Shown: piece after piece, positions 1 to 8,064 of the stretch
How positions within the stretch are numbered: position 1 is the first letter of the stretch
How the letters are laid out: the number at the start of each line of letters is the position of its first letter
NCBI GenBank assembly: GCA_944323285.1
Contig: CALURV010000015.1
Coordinates: 1 to 64,000, forward strand
DNA length: 64,000 bases
Direction of reading: 5' to 3'
Origin: Candidatus Gastranaerophilales bacterium
GTDB lineage: Bacteria; Cyanobacteriota; Vampirovibrionia; Gastranaerophilales; Gastranaerophilaceae
Translations under genes and position numbers: made by a program
The notes under the pieces: generated by a model
What the model was told of the DNA's origin: nothing
Databases searched by the model: none
Seen by the model: only the letters and a program-made list of their open reading frames with translations

Positions 1-945
1 AATAGTTTTTGATGATTTTAAAACATCTGCAAATGTTTTTCTTGAATCAGGACCAGCATCAACACCTTCAAATCCATCCGGAATTTCATTAATTTTTACA
101 AATTTATTTGTTCCATTACCTGAAAAATCATCTGTAACTAAAACATCAGTAGCCATTACTAATTTAACACCTTTTGCAGCAGCTTTTGCTTCAATTGCTT
201 TTGCAACTTCCAATTGATCATCTTCACAAATAGAATTACCAATTTTTCCACCGTTAGCTTTTACAAATGTATAAGCCATACCACCACCGATAATTAAATT
301 ATCAACTTTATCAATTAAGTTTTCTAAAACACCAATTTTAGAAGAAACTTTAGCACCGCCTACTACAGCTGTAAATGGTCTTGTAGGATTATCTAATGCT
401 TGAGATAAGCATCTTAATTCTTTTTCCATTAATAAACCAGAAACAGCAGGTTTTAAAACTTTTGCTAATTTAGCAGTTGAAGTATGATTTCTATGTGCTG
501 CACCAAATGCATCATTTACATAAAAATCACCAAGTTTTGCTAATTCATTTGCAAAAGTCATATCATCATCTTTTGCTTCTTCTGCTTTGTAATATCTAAT
601 ATTTTCAAGTAATGCAACTTGTCCGTCTTTTAAATCGGCAACCATTTTTTCTGCATCAGCCACATCCGGTATAAACATTACTTCTTCGCCTAATACTTTT
701 GATAAATATTTAGCAACAGGTGCTAATGTAAATTCAGGATTTTTTTCACCCTTTGGTCTGCCTAAATGTGCCATTAATATTATTTTTGCACCTTTATCTT
801 TTAAATATTTTAATGTAGGCATTATTGCTTGAATTCTTGTATCATCAGTTACATTTTTATCTGCATCTAAAGGAACATTTATATCAACTCTTACTAAAGC
901 TTTTTTTCCTTTAATATCAACTAAATCTTTAATTGATTTTTTCAT
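1..945 (-). CDS. pgk: Phosphoglycerate kinase (3' part beyond the window edge)
   Basis: Glycolytic/gluconeogenic enzyme that transfers phosphate between 1,3-bisphosphoglycerate and ADP in the cytoplasm. The reverse-strand reading frame is open for 315 codons and runs off the left edge, so the C-terminal ATP-binding part is missing. The N-terminus has the family pattern VRVDINVPLD, followed by MAHLGRPKG, NDAFGAAHR and VVGGAKVSSKI, all hallmark PGK segments that bind 3-phosphoglycerate or form the hinge. The ATG at 945 is preceded by a strong Shine-Dalgarno (GAAAGGAGAG). It lies 22 bp after thrB in the same direction, so it is probably the last seen gene of a dnaN-thrB-pgk transcript. Identification is secure. 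Confidence 0.97.
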   Translation of the reverse strand, partial: MKKSIKDLVDIKGKKALVRVDINVPLDADKNVTDDTRIQAIMPTLKYLKDKGAKIILMAHLGRPKGEKNPEFTLAPVAKYLSKVLGEEVMFIPDVADAEKMVADLKDGQVALLENIRYYKAEEAKDDDMTFANELAKLGDFYVNDAFGAAHRNHTSTAKLAKVLKPAVSGLLMEKELRCLSQALDNPTRPFTAVVGGAKVSSKIGVLENLIDKVDNLIIGGGMAYTFVKANGGKIGNSICEDDQLEVAKAIEAKAAAKGVKLVMATDVLVTDDFSGNGTNKFVKINEIPDGFEGVDAGPDSRKTFADVLKSSKTI

Positions 946-967
946 CTTTTCTCTCCTTTCAAATAAT

Positions 968-1894
968 TTATATAACTTTTGTACCTTCATTTTCTATGTT
1001 AAATGTTCTTATATCACAATTAACATTTAAATCAGATAATATTGTTTTAACATCATTTTGAACCTTCTCAAAACCATCGTCTTTTGAGATAATTAATATA
1101 GTAGGACCTGCACCTGATATAACACATCCTAAAATATCATCTTTATTTTCTAAAAATTCATTTAATTCTTTAAAACCTTTTATTAATTGTTCTCTATATG
1201 GCTGATGTAATTTATCTTTTAAACATTTTTTCATAGATTCGGAATCTTGTCTATAAACAGCATCAACAAGCATAGCACATTTTCTAATGTTAAAAGCAGC
1301 ATCTTTAATACTAATATTAACCGGTAAAACTGAACGTGCTATTTTTGTATCTAATTCATAATCAGGAATTATAACATTTAATTTCCAATCAGAAGGCCAA
1401 GGTATTTTAGAATAAGAAACACTTCCATCATTTTCCATAGAAGAAATACAAAAACCTCCAAATATAGCAGGAGCAACATTATCAGGATGACCTTCAACTT
1501 CTGATGCTATTGATAATATTACAGCTTTATCTGCAGGTTTACCTAAAAGTTCATTTGCTGCAACTAATCCACCTACTATTACTGAAGCACTGCTTCCTAA
1601 ACCCCTTGTTACTGGTATATTTGTTTTTATTGTTATTTTTATATCACTTACACTTTGACCTACAAAATTATATAAAAGTTCTATTGCTTTATAAACTATA
1701 TTATTTTCATCTTTTGGTATTGATAAAGTATCAAAAGTTTCATTGTCATCTATAATATTAATTTCTATACCGCTTCCCGGCATAACTTGTTCTTCAACAG
1801 TAATTTCATTATACAAAGGAAGTGCTAATCCTAAACAATCAAAACCCGGTCCTAAATTTGCTGTTGTAGCCGGAACTTTTACACTGACTTTCAT
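968..1894 (-). CDS. thrB: Homoserine kinase
   Basis: GHMP-family kinase that phosphorylates homoserine, the step before threonine synthase. The 308 residues match the usual length. Near the N-terminus PATTANLGPGFDCLGLAL is the substrate-binding start of ThrB. Residues about 94-103 (PVTRGLGSSA) are the GHMP ATP-binding motif, and GHPDNVAPAIFGG follows. The start at 1894 has an AAGG element upstream. It sits 10 bp after dnaN and 22 bp before pgk, whereas the other threonine genes (hom, thrC) are about 33 kb away. The mixed operon with a replication gene is unusual but the call is firm. Confidence 0.96.
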   Translation of the reverse strand: MKVSVKVPATTANLGPGFDCLGLALPLYNEITVEEQVMPGSGIEINIIDDNETFDTLSIPKDENNIVYKAIELLYNFVGQSVSDIKITIKTNIPVTRGLGSSASVIVGGLVAANELLGKPADKAVILSIASEVEGHPDNVAPAIFGGFCISSMENDGSVSYSKIPWPSDWKLNVIIPDYELDTKIARSVLPVNISIKDAAFNIRKCAMLVDAVYRQDSESMKKCLKDKLHQPYREQLIKGFKELNEFLENKDDILGCVISGAGPTILIISKDDGFEKVQNDVKTILSDLNVNCDIRTFNIENEGTKVI

Positions 1895-1904
1895 TTCTAA
1901 CCTT

Positions 1905-3020
1905 TTATCTTATCTGTATAGGCATTATTAAACATATATAATCTTCTTCGCTGTCCGGTTTAAATAATGTAGCTGAAAGACTTCCGTTTAATCCTACTTT
2001 AACATTTTTAGCATCCATTGTTTTTATTGAATCCAATACATATTTATAATTAAATGCTATTGTTAAATCTTCACCATTATATTCACAATCAATTACATCT
2101 TCTGATGTTCCTGAATTTGGAGTTTCTGCTTTTAAAGTAAGTTTATTTCCGGCAAATATAAACTTAACTATACTGGTTCTATCATTAACCATAGTAGAAA
2201 CTCTATCTAATGCCATTATTAAATCATCTCTTGATATAATTGAATTATTTGCTGTAGTTTTTGGTATTAATTGTTCATAAGGAGGATATTCACCTTCTAT
2301 TAATCTTGAATTTATTGAAAAACTCATTGTTTTTAATGTTAATTTTGATTTATTAACAATTAATATAACCTTATCTTCAACTATAAAAGAACATATTCTT
2401 ACAAATTCATTTAAAGTTTTAGATGGGATAACTATTTTAGCATATTTATCATCTTTATTTTTAATAGACTCTATAATTCTTGTTAATCTATTACCATCAG
2501 TTGCTGCCATTTCTAGTGAATTATTTTTTATTAAACATAAAACGCCAGATATAACGTTTCTATTTTCATAATTAGCAGCAGCATATACTGTATTTTTTAT
2601 ACATTTTAATAATGGTTCTAATTCTATTTCAATTTCACTACCATCAGAAACTTCATCTTCTATATTAGGAAATTCTTGAGCTGATATGCCTATTATTTCA
2701 AATTTCGAATTTCCGCAGGTAATATTTACAACATTTGTATCTTCATTTAATGAAAACTCAACAGGTTTATCAGGTAATTTTGCTGCAATTTCCAATAATT
2801 TTTTAGCAGGAAGTGTTATTTTACCTTCTTTTTTTACTGCAACAGTTGTTTTTGCTTTTATTGAAATTTCTAAATCTGTTGCACTTAAATTAAGCGTATT
2901 ATTTTCTGCTTCAAATAAAACATTAGCTAAAACAGGATGTACATTTCCTCTTTGTGCTGTTACTTTTTCAACTATTTTTAATTTATTCAATAATGAATCT
3001 TTATCTATTGTAAAAAGCAT
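1905..3020 (-). CDS. dnaN: DNA polymerase III beta subunit (sliding clamp)
   Basis: Ring-shaped processivity clamp that tethers the replicative polymerase and repair enzymes to DNA. The 371-residue product starts MLFTIDKDSLLNKLKIVEKV, contains LPAKKLLEIAAKLPD and TDGNRLTRI, and ends YICLIMPIQIR, the canonical C-terminal MPIR/MPxR-like tail of the clamp. Three repeated clamp domains of about 120 residues are expected and the length fits. Upstream (3021-3504) is an AT-rich gene-free stretch that may include the origin and the promoter. It is followed at 10 bp by thrB and then pgk on the same strand. Confidence 0.97.
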   Translation of the reverse strand: MLFTIDKDSLLNKLKIVEKVTAQRGNVHPVLANVLFEAENNTLNLSATDLEISIKAKTTVAVKKEGKITLPAKKLLEIAAKLPDKPVEFSLNEDTNVVNITCGNSKFEIIGISAQEFPNIEDEVSDGSEIEIELEPLLKCIKNTVYAAANYENRNVISGVLCLIKNNSLEMAATDGNRLTRIIESIKNKDDKYAKIVIPSKTLNEFVRICSFIVEDKVILIVNKSKLTLKTMSFSINSRLIEGEYPPYEQLIPKTTANNSIISRDDLIMALDRVSTMVNDRTSIVKFIFAGNKLTLKAETPNSGTSEDVIDCEYNGEDLTIAFNYKYVLDSIKTMDAKNVKVGLNGSLSATLFKPDSEEDYICLIMPIQIR

Positions 3021-3212
3021 AAAATAATCCTCAATTTCTTTTTTACCTTTTTATTATATAAGAAAAATAAAAAGTTTAAAACCTTTATTTTTTCAATAAA
3101 AGTTACTGTATTTTTTATTAACTACTTATAATATATATTTAATATAAAAGTAATAATAAATAATTAATAAATCTGTATAAAAGTATCTAAAAATATTATT
3201 TTTATTGTATTT

Positions 3213-3242
3213 TTGACTTGTAGAAAAAATGTATAATATAAT
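3213..3242 (+). promoter_or_regulatory. Sigma-70-like promoter pointing rightward with no plus-strand gene behind it
   Basis: TTGACT (3213-3218) is followed after 18 bp by TATAAT (3237-3242); an overlapping TATAAT lies at 3232-3237 with a non-functional 13-bp spacing. The match to the consensus is nearly perfect. The spacer contains a DnaA-box-like 9-mer (3219-3227). The next plus-strand gene is at 4254, so transcription from here would run antisense to the two small minus-strand genes. In such AT-rich DNA a chance match is possible. Confidence 0.35.
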
Positions 3243-3410
3243 TTAAATTTGTTTATTAAATGTTTAATAAGTAATATTTTTTTCAAATTAAAATTATTTT
3301 TAAAATATTAATTAAAATTATAAACAATTTAATAAAAAGTTTTCTACAGGTTTTATACATATTAATAAATTTTAAAGTTGTAAATTTTTAATACAAAAAT
3401 GTCATGTAAA

Positions 3411-3450
3411 CATGCTATTTTATTAAATTTAAGCATGCTAATAAATTTAA
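3411..3450. repeat. Short imperfect direct repeat with CATGCTA cores
   Basis: Two copies begin with CATGCTA (3411 and 3434) and continue into an AT tract ending AAATTTAA. The second copy includes the palindrome AGCATGCT. Location upstream of dnaN suggests a protein-binding site or part of an origin, but function is unknown. Confidence 0.4.
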
Positions 3451-3504
3451 AATTATTTTGTCAATAATATGTTTATATTTTTAAACTGTTCAAAACTTAT
3501 ATTT

Positions 3505-3804
3505 TTATTTATTATTAAAATCATTAGATTTTTTATCGTGCAAAAACTTTGCAAGTTTATATTGCTCAAAGCTTAATGCAAAATTATATAATGCATTAAT
3601 TAATGTTCTTCCTGTTTCACTTTTTGCTATAACTAAGGTTTTTCCGTTATTATTTTTAGCAAGATAAAGTTCTGTTTTTAAGACATTATCAACTTTATCT
3701 AAAGATGGACGTTCTAACCTTTCTATAATCCATTCATTTAAAAGATTAACAGAATTCTTATTTTTATTTTCTTGCAGGTATTTTGAAAATTCTTTTAATA
3801 TCAT
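3505..3804 (-). CDS. Hypothetical protein, 99 aa
   Basis: I do not recognise this protein. It begins MILKEFSKYLQENKNKN and is mixed alpha/beta in appearance, with a conserved-looking middle segment TLVIAKSETGRTLINALYNFA. No signal peptide or membrane segment is visible. It lies 14 bp downstream of the XRE-type regulator on the same strand and is probably co-transcribed with it. The pair could be a small regulatory or toxin-antitoxin-like module, but nothing in this sequence identifies a toxin. No strong ribosome-binding site is seen before the ATG at 3804. Confidence 0.6.
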   Translation of the reverse strand: MILKEFSKYLQENKNKNSVNLLNEWIIERLERPSLDKVDNVLKTELYLAKNNNGKTLVIAKSETGRTLINALYNFALSFEQYKLAKFLHDKKSNDFNNK

Positions 3805-3818
3805 TTTTCTATTGTCTA

Positions 3819-4094
3819 TTATTTATAATTTATATCAGAATTTTCAATAAATGAAAAATTATTATCTAAAGTATTTTCTATTTCTTTTAATAATTCTGAT
3901 GGTTTTATATTTAATCCTTCAGCTATTCTCCACAATGTTGTTAGTTGAATATCTTTGTTTCCTTTTTCAACTTCGCTCCATATAGACTTACTCAATTCTA
4001 TTTCATTAGATAGTAATGATATAGATTTAATTCCTCTATATTTTTTTATTATATTACCTGTTATTTTTAGTAGTTTTCTTTTATTTTCTTTCAT
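3819..4094 (-). CDS. XRE/Cro-C1 family helix-turn-helix regulator
   Basis: A 91-residue protein that is nearly all one HTH_3 domain. Residues about 24-57 (SLLSNEIELSKSIWSEVEKG, then LTTLWRIAEGLNIKPSEL) form the five-helix Cro/C1 DNA-binding fold with the typical W-S-E-V-E-x-G turn. It would act as a small DNA-binding repressor in the cytoplasm. It is transcribed divergently from the GT2 gene at 4254 and precedes a 99-residue unknown at 14 bp. The intergenic region to 4254 may contain its operator, but no clear palindrome was found. The fold is well supported; the target is unknown. Confidence 0.8.
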   Translation of the reverse strand: MKENKRKLLKITGNIIKKYRGIKSISLLSNEIELSKSIWSEVEKGNKDIQLTTLWRIAEGLNIKPSELLKEIENTLDNNFSFIENSDINYK

Positions 4095-4253
4095 TATTTT
4101 ATTATCTCATATATTAATAATTTAAAGTTTAAAATACTTTAAAAATCTTAACTTGGAAAAATTTTGCTAATAATTTATTTTCTATTTTATATTAAAAATC
4201 TATTAAATTATAAAAAGGCATATTATAATAATTTTATAAATAGAAGGTGAAAT

Positions 4254-5330
4254 ATGTCTGTCAAAGTTAGTGTTATTTTAGCTGTTTACAATGTAGAAAA
4301 GTATATTAAACAAACATTAGATAGTGTTGTTAATCAAACTTTTAAAGATATTGAAATAATAGTTGTAGATAATAAATCAACAGATAAAACTCTTGATATA
4401 GTTAATGAATATGCAAAAAATGATAGCCGTTTTGTAATATATAAAAATAGTGAAAATTTAAAACAAGGTATTGCAAGAAATTTTGGCGTTCAAATGGCAC
4501 GCGGTGAATACATTTTCTTTATTGATGGTGATGATTATATGGATTTAACCTGTATAGAGAAAATGTATAATAAAATAACCGAATCTGGTGCTGATTTAAC
4601 TTTATGTACTTGGAATCAATTTGATGATACTACAGGTAAAATAGATAAAAACCATGTATATGCTAAATTAAAACAAATTCCAACGGAATTTGATAATAAA
4701 ACATTTAACTGGCGTGATATAAAATACAGTGTTTTTTGGCAAACAAGTGTGCCTTGGGACAAAATATATAAACGTGATTTTCTTATTAAAAAGAATGTTA
4801 AATTTCCCGGCGGTACTTATTTTGAAGATAATGTTTTTGTATATGATGCATTATTTAAAGCTGAAAAAATGTCTGTGTTAAGAGAAGATCTTGTATATTA
4901 TCGTATTAACAGAAAAAATGCTGTTACAAGTTCAAGAAATCGTATTTTCTTTGATTATTTTAATATATTTAATTTAATTGGTGATAATTTAAAGAAAATA
5001 AATTTATTTGATGAAATGAAATATTACTATTGGGATTATAAGGTTATAACTCTTTATTGGTGGTTTATGAAAGTTAAATTACCTTATAAAAGAGAATTTT
5101 TTAACAGGATGAAATATGATTTTAAAAATCTTGGCATGAACGAAGAAGATAAAGAATTTGTTAGAAATCGTACATTATTTTTAATAGATAGATTTACTAA
5201 AATGCCATTTTTTGTTTATTATCCTGTATTTTTCTTTTTCGATAAAATTTTTAGAATAGAATACGGAAAGAAAAATTATGCTGTAATTTTCTTTTCCACA
5301 TTTGAAAAATGGTATGATTATAAAAAATAA
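4254..5330 (+). CDS. Family 2 glycosyltransferase
   Basis: Transfers a sugar from a nucleotide-sugar donor, probably to a surface polysaccharide or lipid-linked glycan. The N-terminal GT-A domain (about residues 5-220) begins VSVILAVYNVEKYI and contains D39 in VVDNKSTDKT and the metal-binding D-x-D region FIDGDDYM (residues 89-96). The C-terminal 130 residues are aromatic and basic (YYWDYKVITLYWWFMK) and may be membrane-associated. A GAAGGTGA Shine-Dalgarno lies just before the ATG. The gene stands alone and is convergent with the flavodoxin gene, with only one base between their ends. Acceptor and sugar cannot be told from the sequence. Confidence 0.9.
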   Translation: MSVKVSVILAVYNVEKYIKQTLDSVVNQTFKDIEIIVVDNKSTDKTLDIVNEYAKNDSRFVIYKNSENLKQGIARNFGVQMARGEYIFFIDGDDYMDLTCIEKMYNKITESGADLTLCTWNQFDDTTGKIDKNHVYAKLKQIPTEFDNKTFNWRDIKYSVFWQTSVPWDKIYKRDFLIKKNVKFPGGTYFEDNVFVYDALFKAEKMSVLREDLVYYRINRKNAVTSSRNRIFFDYFNIFNLIGDNLKKINLFDEMKYYYWDYKVITLYWWFMKVKLPYKREFFNRMKYDFKNLGMNEEDKEFVRNRTLFLIDRFTKMPFFVYYPVFFFFDKIFRIEYGKKNYAVIFFSTFEKWYDYKK

Positions 5331-5331
5331 A

Positions 5332-5910
5332 TTAAATATCTAAATTATCAATCCAAATATTAATATCTTTATCTGTTGAAGCATTGCCTCTTTCATAAAT
5401 TTCAATACCTTTTAATACTTTAGAATCAGGTAATAATTTAGCCATATCAATAAATGTAGAAGAAGCACCACCCCCGCCGTGTGTGCAGAATGGAATAATT
5501 GTTTTTCCTTTTAAATCGGTTTCCGTTATAAATGATTTAACTGCAGGTGTCATTGTGTACCACCATACAGGTGTTCCTATAAATACTATATTATATTCAT
5601 TTATATTTTCTATTTTTGATTGAAGTTCCGGTCTATAATCGCTGTTTTTTTCTTTTTTAGCTTCTTCTACAACTTCATTATAATTTTTAGGATATGTTTT
5701 TACTGTTTTTATTTCAAATAAATCACCGCGTGTCATCTTTTGAATTTTTTCAGCAATATATTTTGTATTACCTGAATATGAATAGTATGCTATAAGTACT
5801 TTTCTTTCCGGCATGATAGCTCCTTTTTTATTTTCTGTATTATCTTTTACGTATAAAAATCCGATTGTTATAATAGTTATTATTAAAATTAATAAAAAAT
5901 ACTTTCTCAT
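5332..5910 (-). CDS. Flavodoxin-like protein, possible membrane-anchored and soluble forms
   Basis: FMN-binding electron-transfer protein. The core reads KVLIAYYSYSGNTKYIAEKI, the phosphate-binding loop SYSGNT of flavodoxins, followed by FIGTPVWWYTMTPAVKSF and IIPFCTHGGGGAS, typical of the Flavodoxin_4 type. The long form (192 aa, ATG at 5910 with GGA six bases upstream) starts with a hydrophobic helix at residues 4-20 that would be an uncleaved anchor or signal. An internal ATG at 5814 (MPERKVL) has its own AAAAAAGGAG site and would give a soluble 160-residue flavodoxin. It lies 55 bp after the YkgJ-like gene and may be the end of the tat-lar operon. Confidence 0.88.
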   Translation of the reverse strand: MRKYFLLILIITIITIGFLYVKDNTENKKGAIMPERKVLIAYYSYSGNTKYIAEKIQKMTRGDLFEIKTVKTYPKNYNEVVEEAKKEKNSDYRPELQSKIENINEYNIVFIGTPVWWYTMTPAVKSFITETDLKGKTIIPFCTHGGGGASSTFIDMAKLLPDSKVLKGIEIYERGNASTDKDINIWIDNLDI

Positions 5911-5965
5911 AATATTCCCTTATTTGATAATTTTAATTCTTTGAATTGTTATTAATCAATATTTT

Positions 5966-6532
5966 TTATAAAAAATCTATCATTTTTTTTGCTTCACCAA
6001 AATTTATATTTAATTGTTTAGCAAGTGGTAAATTCATTATTACTTTATTATTTAATCTAAAAATTTTAGGGTATATTTTAAAGTTATTTTTTTCAACTAA
6101 ATCCATAGATAAGTGTTTTTTTTCTTTATCATAAATTTGTGAATAATTTAAATTTAAAGAAGCACAAAAAGGGAATGTTGGATTACCTTTTGCATCTTCT
6201 GTAAGTACTCCAAATGTTCTGCATACAAAAGGCCTATATTCATATATAGAACAAACATCATTTATTAAAAATGGACAAATATATGAGTCTTTATTTTGCT
6301 GTTCTTTTATTTTCTTTATATTTTTATTTATTTCTTTTTTTGTTGCTTCATCAAGCTTATCAAAGCCTAACATTAAATATTTATATTCAATTTCAGACAT
6401 TGGAAAATCACCTTGCTTGCAGCAATAAGAACAGCCTTTTTTGCATAAAATATATTCTTTTTGATATTCAAAAATTTTATCTAAATCTTCATTAACACTA
6501 TTTAAAAATTTTTCAAAATTCTCAATATCCAT
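5966..6532 (-). CDS. YkgJ-type cysteine-cluster protein
   Basis: A 188-residue protein with the conserved C-x3-C-x2-CC group (C30, C34, C37, C38) followed by C86, C94 and C104 in CPFLINDVCSIYEYRPFVCR. This arrangement defines the YkgJ/UPF0153 family, whose cysteines are thought to bind zinc or an Fe-S cluster. Its biochemical role is unknown. The start codon at 6532 lies inside the end of larE (11-bp overlap), implying translational coupling and a possible role with sulfur or metal handling for the nickel-pincer cofactor. No signal peptide. Confidence 0.85.
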   Translation of the reverse strand: MDIENFEKFLNSVNEDLDKIFEYQKEYILCKKGCSYCCKQGDFPMSEIEYKYLMLGFDKLDEATKKEINKNIKKIKEQQNKDSYICPFLINDVCSIYEYRPFVCRTFGVLTEDAKGNPTFPFCASLNLNYSQIYDKEKKHLSMDLVEKNNFKIYPKIFRLNNKVIMNLPLAKQLNINFGEAKKMIDFL

Positions 6533-7319
6533 TTATATCTATATCCATACTTCCGCTTCTTATGCCTTCAACATCAAGTGTAACATATTTAAAACCAATA
6601 TTTTTTAATTCTTCTGTTAGTTTTTCACTATGATTTATAAAATTATTAAATTCATTTTTATCTATTTCTATTCTTGCAATGTTATTATGCAATCTTAATC
6701 TATTATTTATAAATCCGTATTGTTTTAGTATTTTTTCTCCTTTTTTTACCATTTCAATATTTTTTTCTAAAAGTTCTTTATTATATTCAAATATTGTAGC
6801 AATACAAGGGGTTGATACTTTATTATAAATATCAATATTTAATTCTTTTATATAATTTTTAATTTCATCTTTTTTTATTTTAAAATCTGCAAAAGGAGAA
6901 ATAATTCCTAATTCTTTAAGTGCTTTAATTCCAGGGCGATATGTTTTTGTATCATCAAAATTTGTACCATCTATTATATAGTTTAAATTATTTTCTTTTG
7001 AATATTTAATTAATTCTATAAAAAAATATTTTTTACAAAAATAGCATCTGTCAATTGGATTTCTTTTTATTAAAGGATTATTTAATGGAAAAAATTCTAT
7101 TATTTTTTGTTTAATATTATATTTTTTGCAGAAATCTATTGTTGTTTGTATTTCTTCTTCAGTTTGAAAAATTGATTTAAAAGTGATTGCATGAACATTA
7201 AAATCTTTGCATAAATAAAGAAGTAAACCGGAGTCAATACCGCCTGAAAAAGCAAGACAAATACCTTGCTTTTCTATATTTAATAAATATTTTTTAAGTT
7301 CTTCAAATTTATTTTTCAT
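6522..7319 (-). CDS. larE: ATP-dependent sacrificial sulfur transferase LarE
   Basis: Adenylates the carboxylates of the LarB product and converts them to thiocarboxylates during synthesis of the nickel-pincer nucleotide (NPN) cofactor. The 265-residue product has the PP-loop SGGIDS at 25-30 and the DxTNFDD-like segment at about 117-123. C172 in STPCIATIF corresponds to the sulfur-donating or cluster-binding cysteine of the family. Residues 91-95 (RCYFC) add a C-x2-C pair (C92, C95). Together these give the three-cysteine set described for LarE versions that use a [4Fe-4S] cluster rather than sacrificing a cysteine. It overlaps larC by 11 bp and the YkgJ-like gene by 11 bp. Confidence 0.92.
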   Translation of the reverse strand: MKNKFEELKKYLLNIEKQGICLAFSGGIDSGLLLYLCKDFNVHAITFKSIFQTEEEIQTTIDFCKKYNIKQKIIEFFPLNNPLIKRNPIDRCYFCKKYFFIELIKYSKENNLNYIIDGTNFDDTKTYRPGIKALKELGIISPFADFKIKKDEIKNYIKELNIDIYNKVSTPCIATIFEYNKELLEKNIEMVKKGEKILKQYGFINNRLRLHNNIARIEIDKNEFNNFINHSEKLTEELKNIGFKYVTLDVEGIRSGSMDIDINGY

Positions 7320-8064
7320 CTTTTTTATAAATTGACATTATTCTTAAAATTGGATTTTTATATTTTCTTTTTCCTGCACCATAACCTATTTTTTCAATTG
7401 TAAAAGAATCAGGTAACTTTTCTTTTGTAAATAATGCAGCAGCAATAGCAGCACCTGTTGGTGTTATCATTTCTCCATTATTATCTGTTATTTTTATAGG
7501 GAGATTATATTCTTTAACTATTTCACAAACGGCAGGAACAGGAACGGGAAGTATGCCGTGTGCACATTCAACAAAACCTTCTCCTTCACTTAGTGTTGAA
7601 AAATATACTTTTTTGACATTTAAACTATCATATAAAACAGAAAAACTTATTATATCAACTATAGAATCAATTGCTCCTACTTCGTGGAAATGAACTTCCG
7701 ATATATTTTTTCCATGAACTTTTGCTTCAGCTTGAGCTACTATTTTAAATATTTTTTTTGATAGATTTTTAGCATTTTCACTAATATCTGTTCTATCAAT
7801 TATTTTATATACATCATCTAAATTTCTGTGTTCATGATGATTTTCAGTGTGGTGATGATGCAAATCTTTTTTTAAAATTACATTGAAATCAGTTGATTCA
7901 ATAGAATTTATTTTTACTTTTGAAATTTCATAACTGAATTCATCATTTAACATCATTGAATTAAGAGTTTTTTTAAGTAATTCTTTATCAGCACCTAAAT
8001 CTAATAGTGCTGCAACTGACATATCTCCTGATATTCCTGATTTGCATTCAAAATATAAGTCCAT
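7309..8064 (-). CDS. larC: LarC N-terminal domain (nickel insertion protein lacking the C-terminal domain)
   Basis: LarC inserts nickel into the pincer nucleotide. This 251-residue product starts MDLYFECKSGISGDM as the family does, has a histidine-rich nickel-binding loop at 69-79 (seven His) and HFHEVGAIDSIVDI at about 125-138, and ends just after the segment KNPILRIMSIY. Full-length LarC is about 400 residues, the C-terminal part (LarC2) binding CTP and carrying out metal insertion. In Lactobacillus, LarC1 and LarC2 are joined by ribosomal frameshifting. Here larE begins within the last 11 bp and no LarC2 coding sequence follows in any frame. Start overlaps the larB stop by 1 bp. Confidence 0.88.
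   Translation of the reverse strand: MDLYFECKSGISGDMSVAALLDLGADKELLKKTLNSMMLNDEFSYEISKVKINSIESTDFNVILKKDLHHHHTENHHEHRNLDDVYKIIDRTDISENAKNLSKKIFKIVAQAEAKVHGKNISEVHFHEVGAIDSIVDIISFSVLYDSLNVKKVYFSTLSEGEGFVECAHGILPVPVPAVCEIVKEYNLPIKITDNNGEMITPTGAAIAAALFTKEKLPDSFTIEKIGYGAGKRKYKNPILRIMSIYKKDEK

Larger units (their letters stand above)
3021..3504. other. AT-rich intergenic region upstream of dnaN; candidate oriC/promoter region
   Basis: This 484-bp stretch has no credible gene and is almost pure A/T. It contains two 9-mers TTTTCTACA in opposite orientation (3219-3227 on the minus strand, 3340-3348 on the plus strand). Each is one mismatch from the TTTTCCACA-type DnaA box used by cyanobacteria. It also holds a direct repeat near 3411-3450 and a promoter-like sequence on the plus strand. 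In some cyanobacteria the origin lies next to dnaN, which makes this a reasonable candidate, but only two near-boxes are visible and the same 9-mer also occurs at 10107-10115, so support is weak. Confidence 0.3.

Noticed and set aside
3505-4094. Toxin-antitoxin module
   Set aside because: An HTH protein next to a small unknown fits loosely, but the 99-residue protein shows no toxin motif; left as hypothetical plus regulator.
7309-7330. Possible programmed frameshift joining larC to a LarC2 part
   Set aside because: An A-rich stretch exists near the larC end, but the reachable frames lead to a stop or to larE itself, not to a LarC2 sequence.
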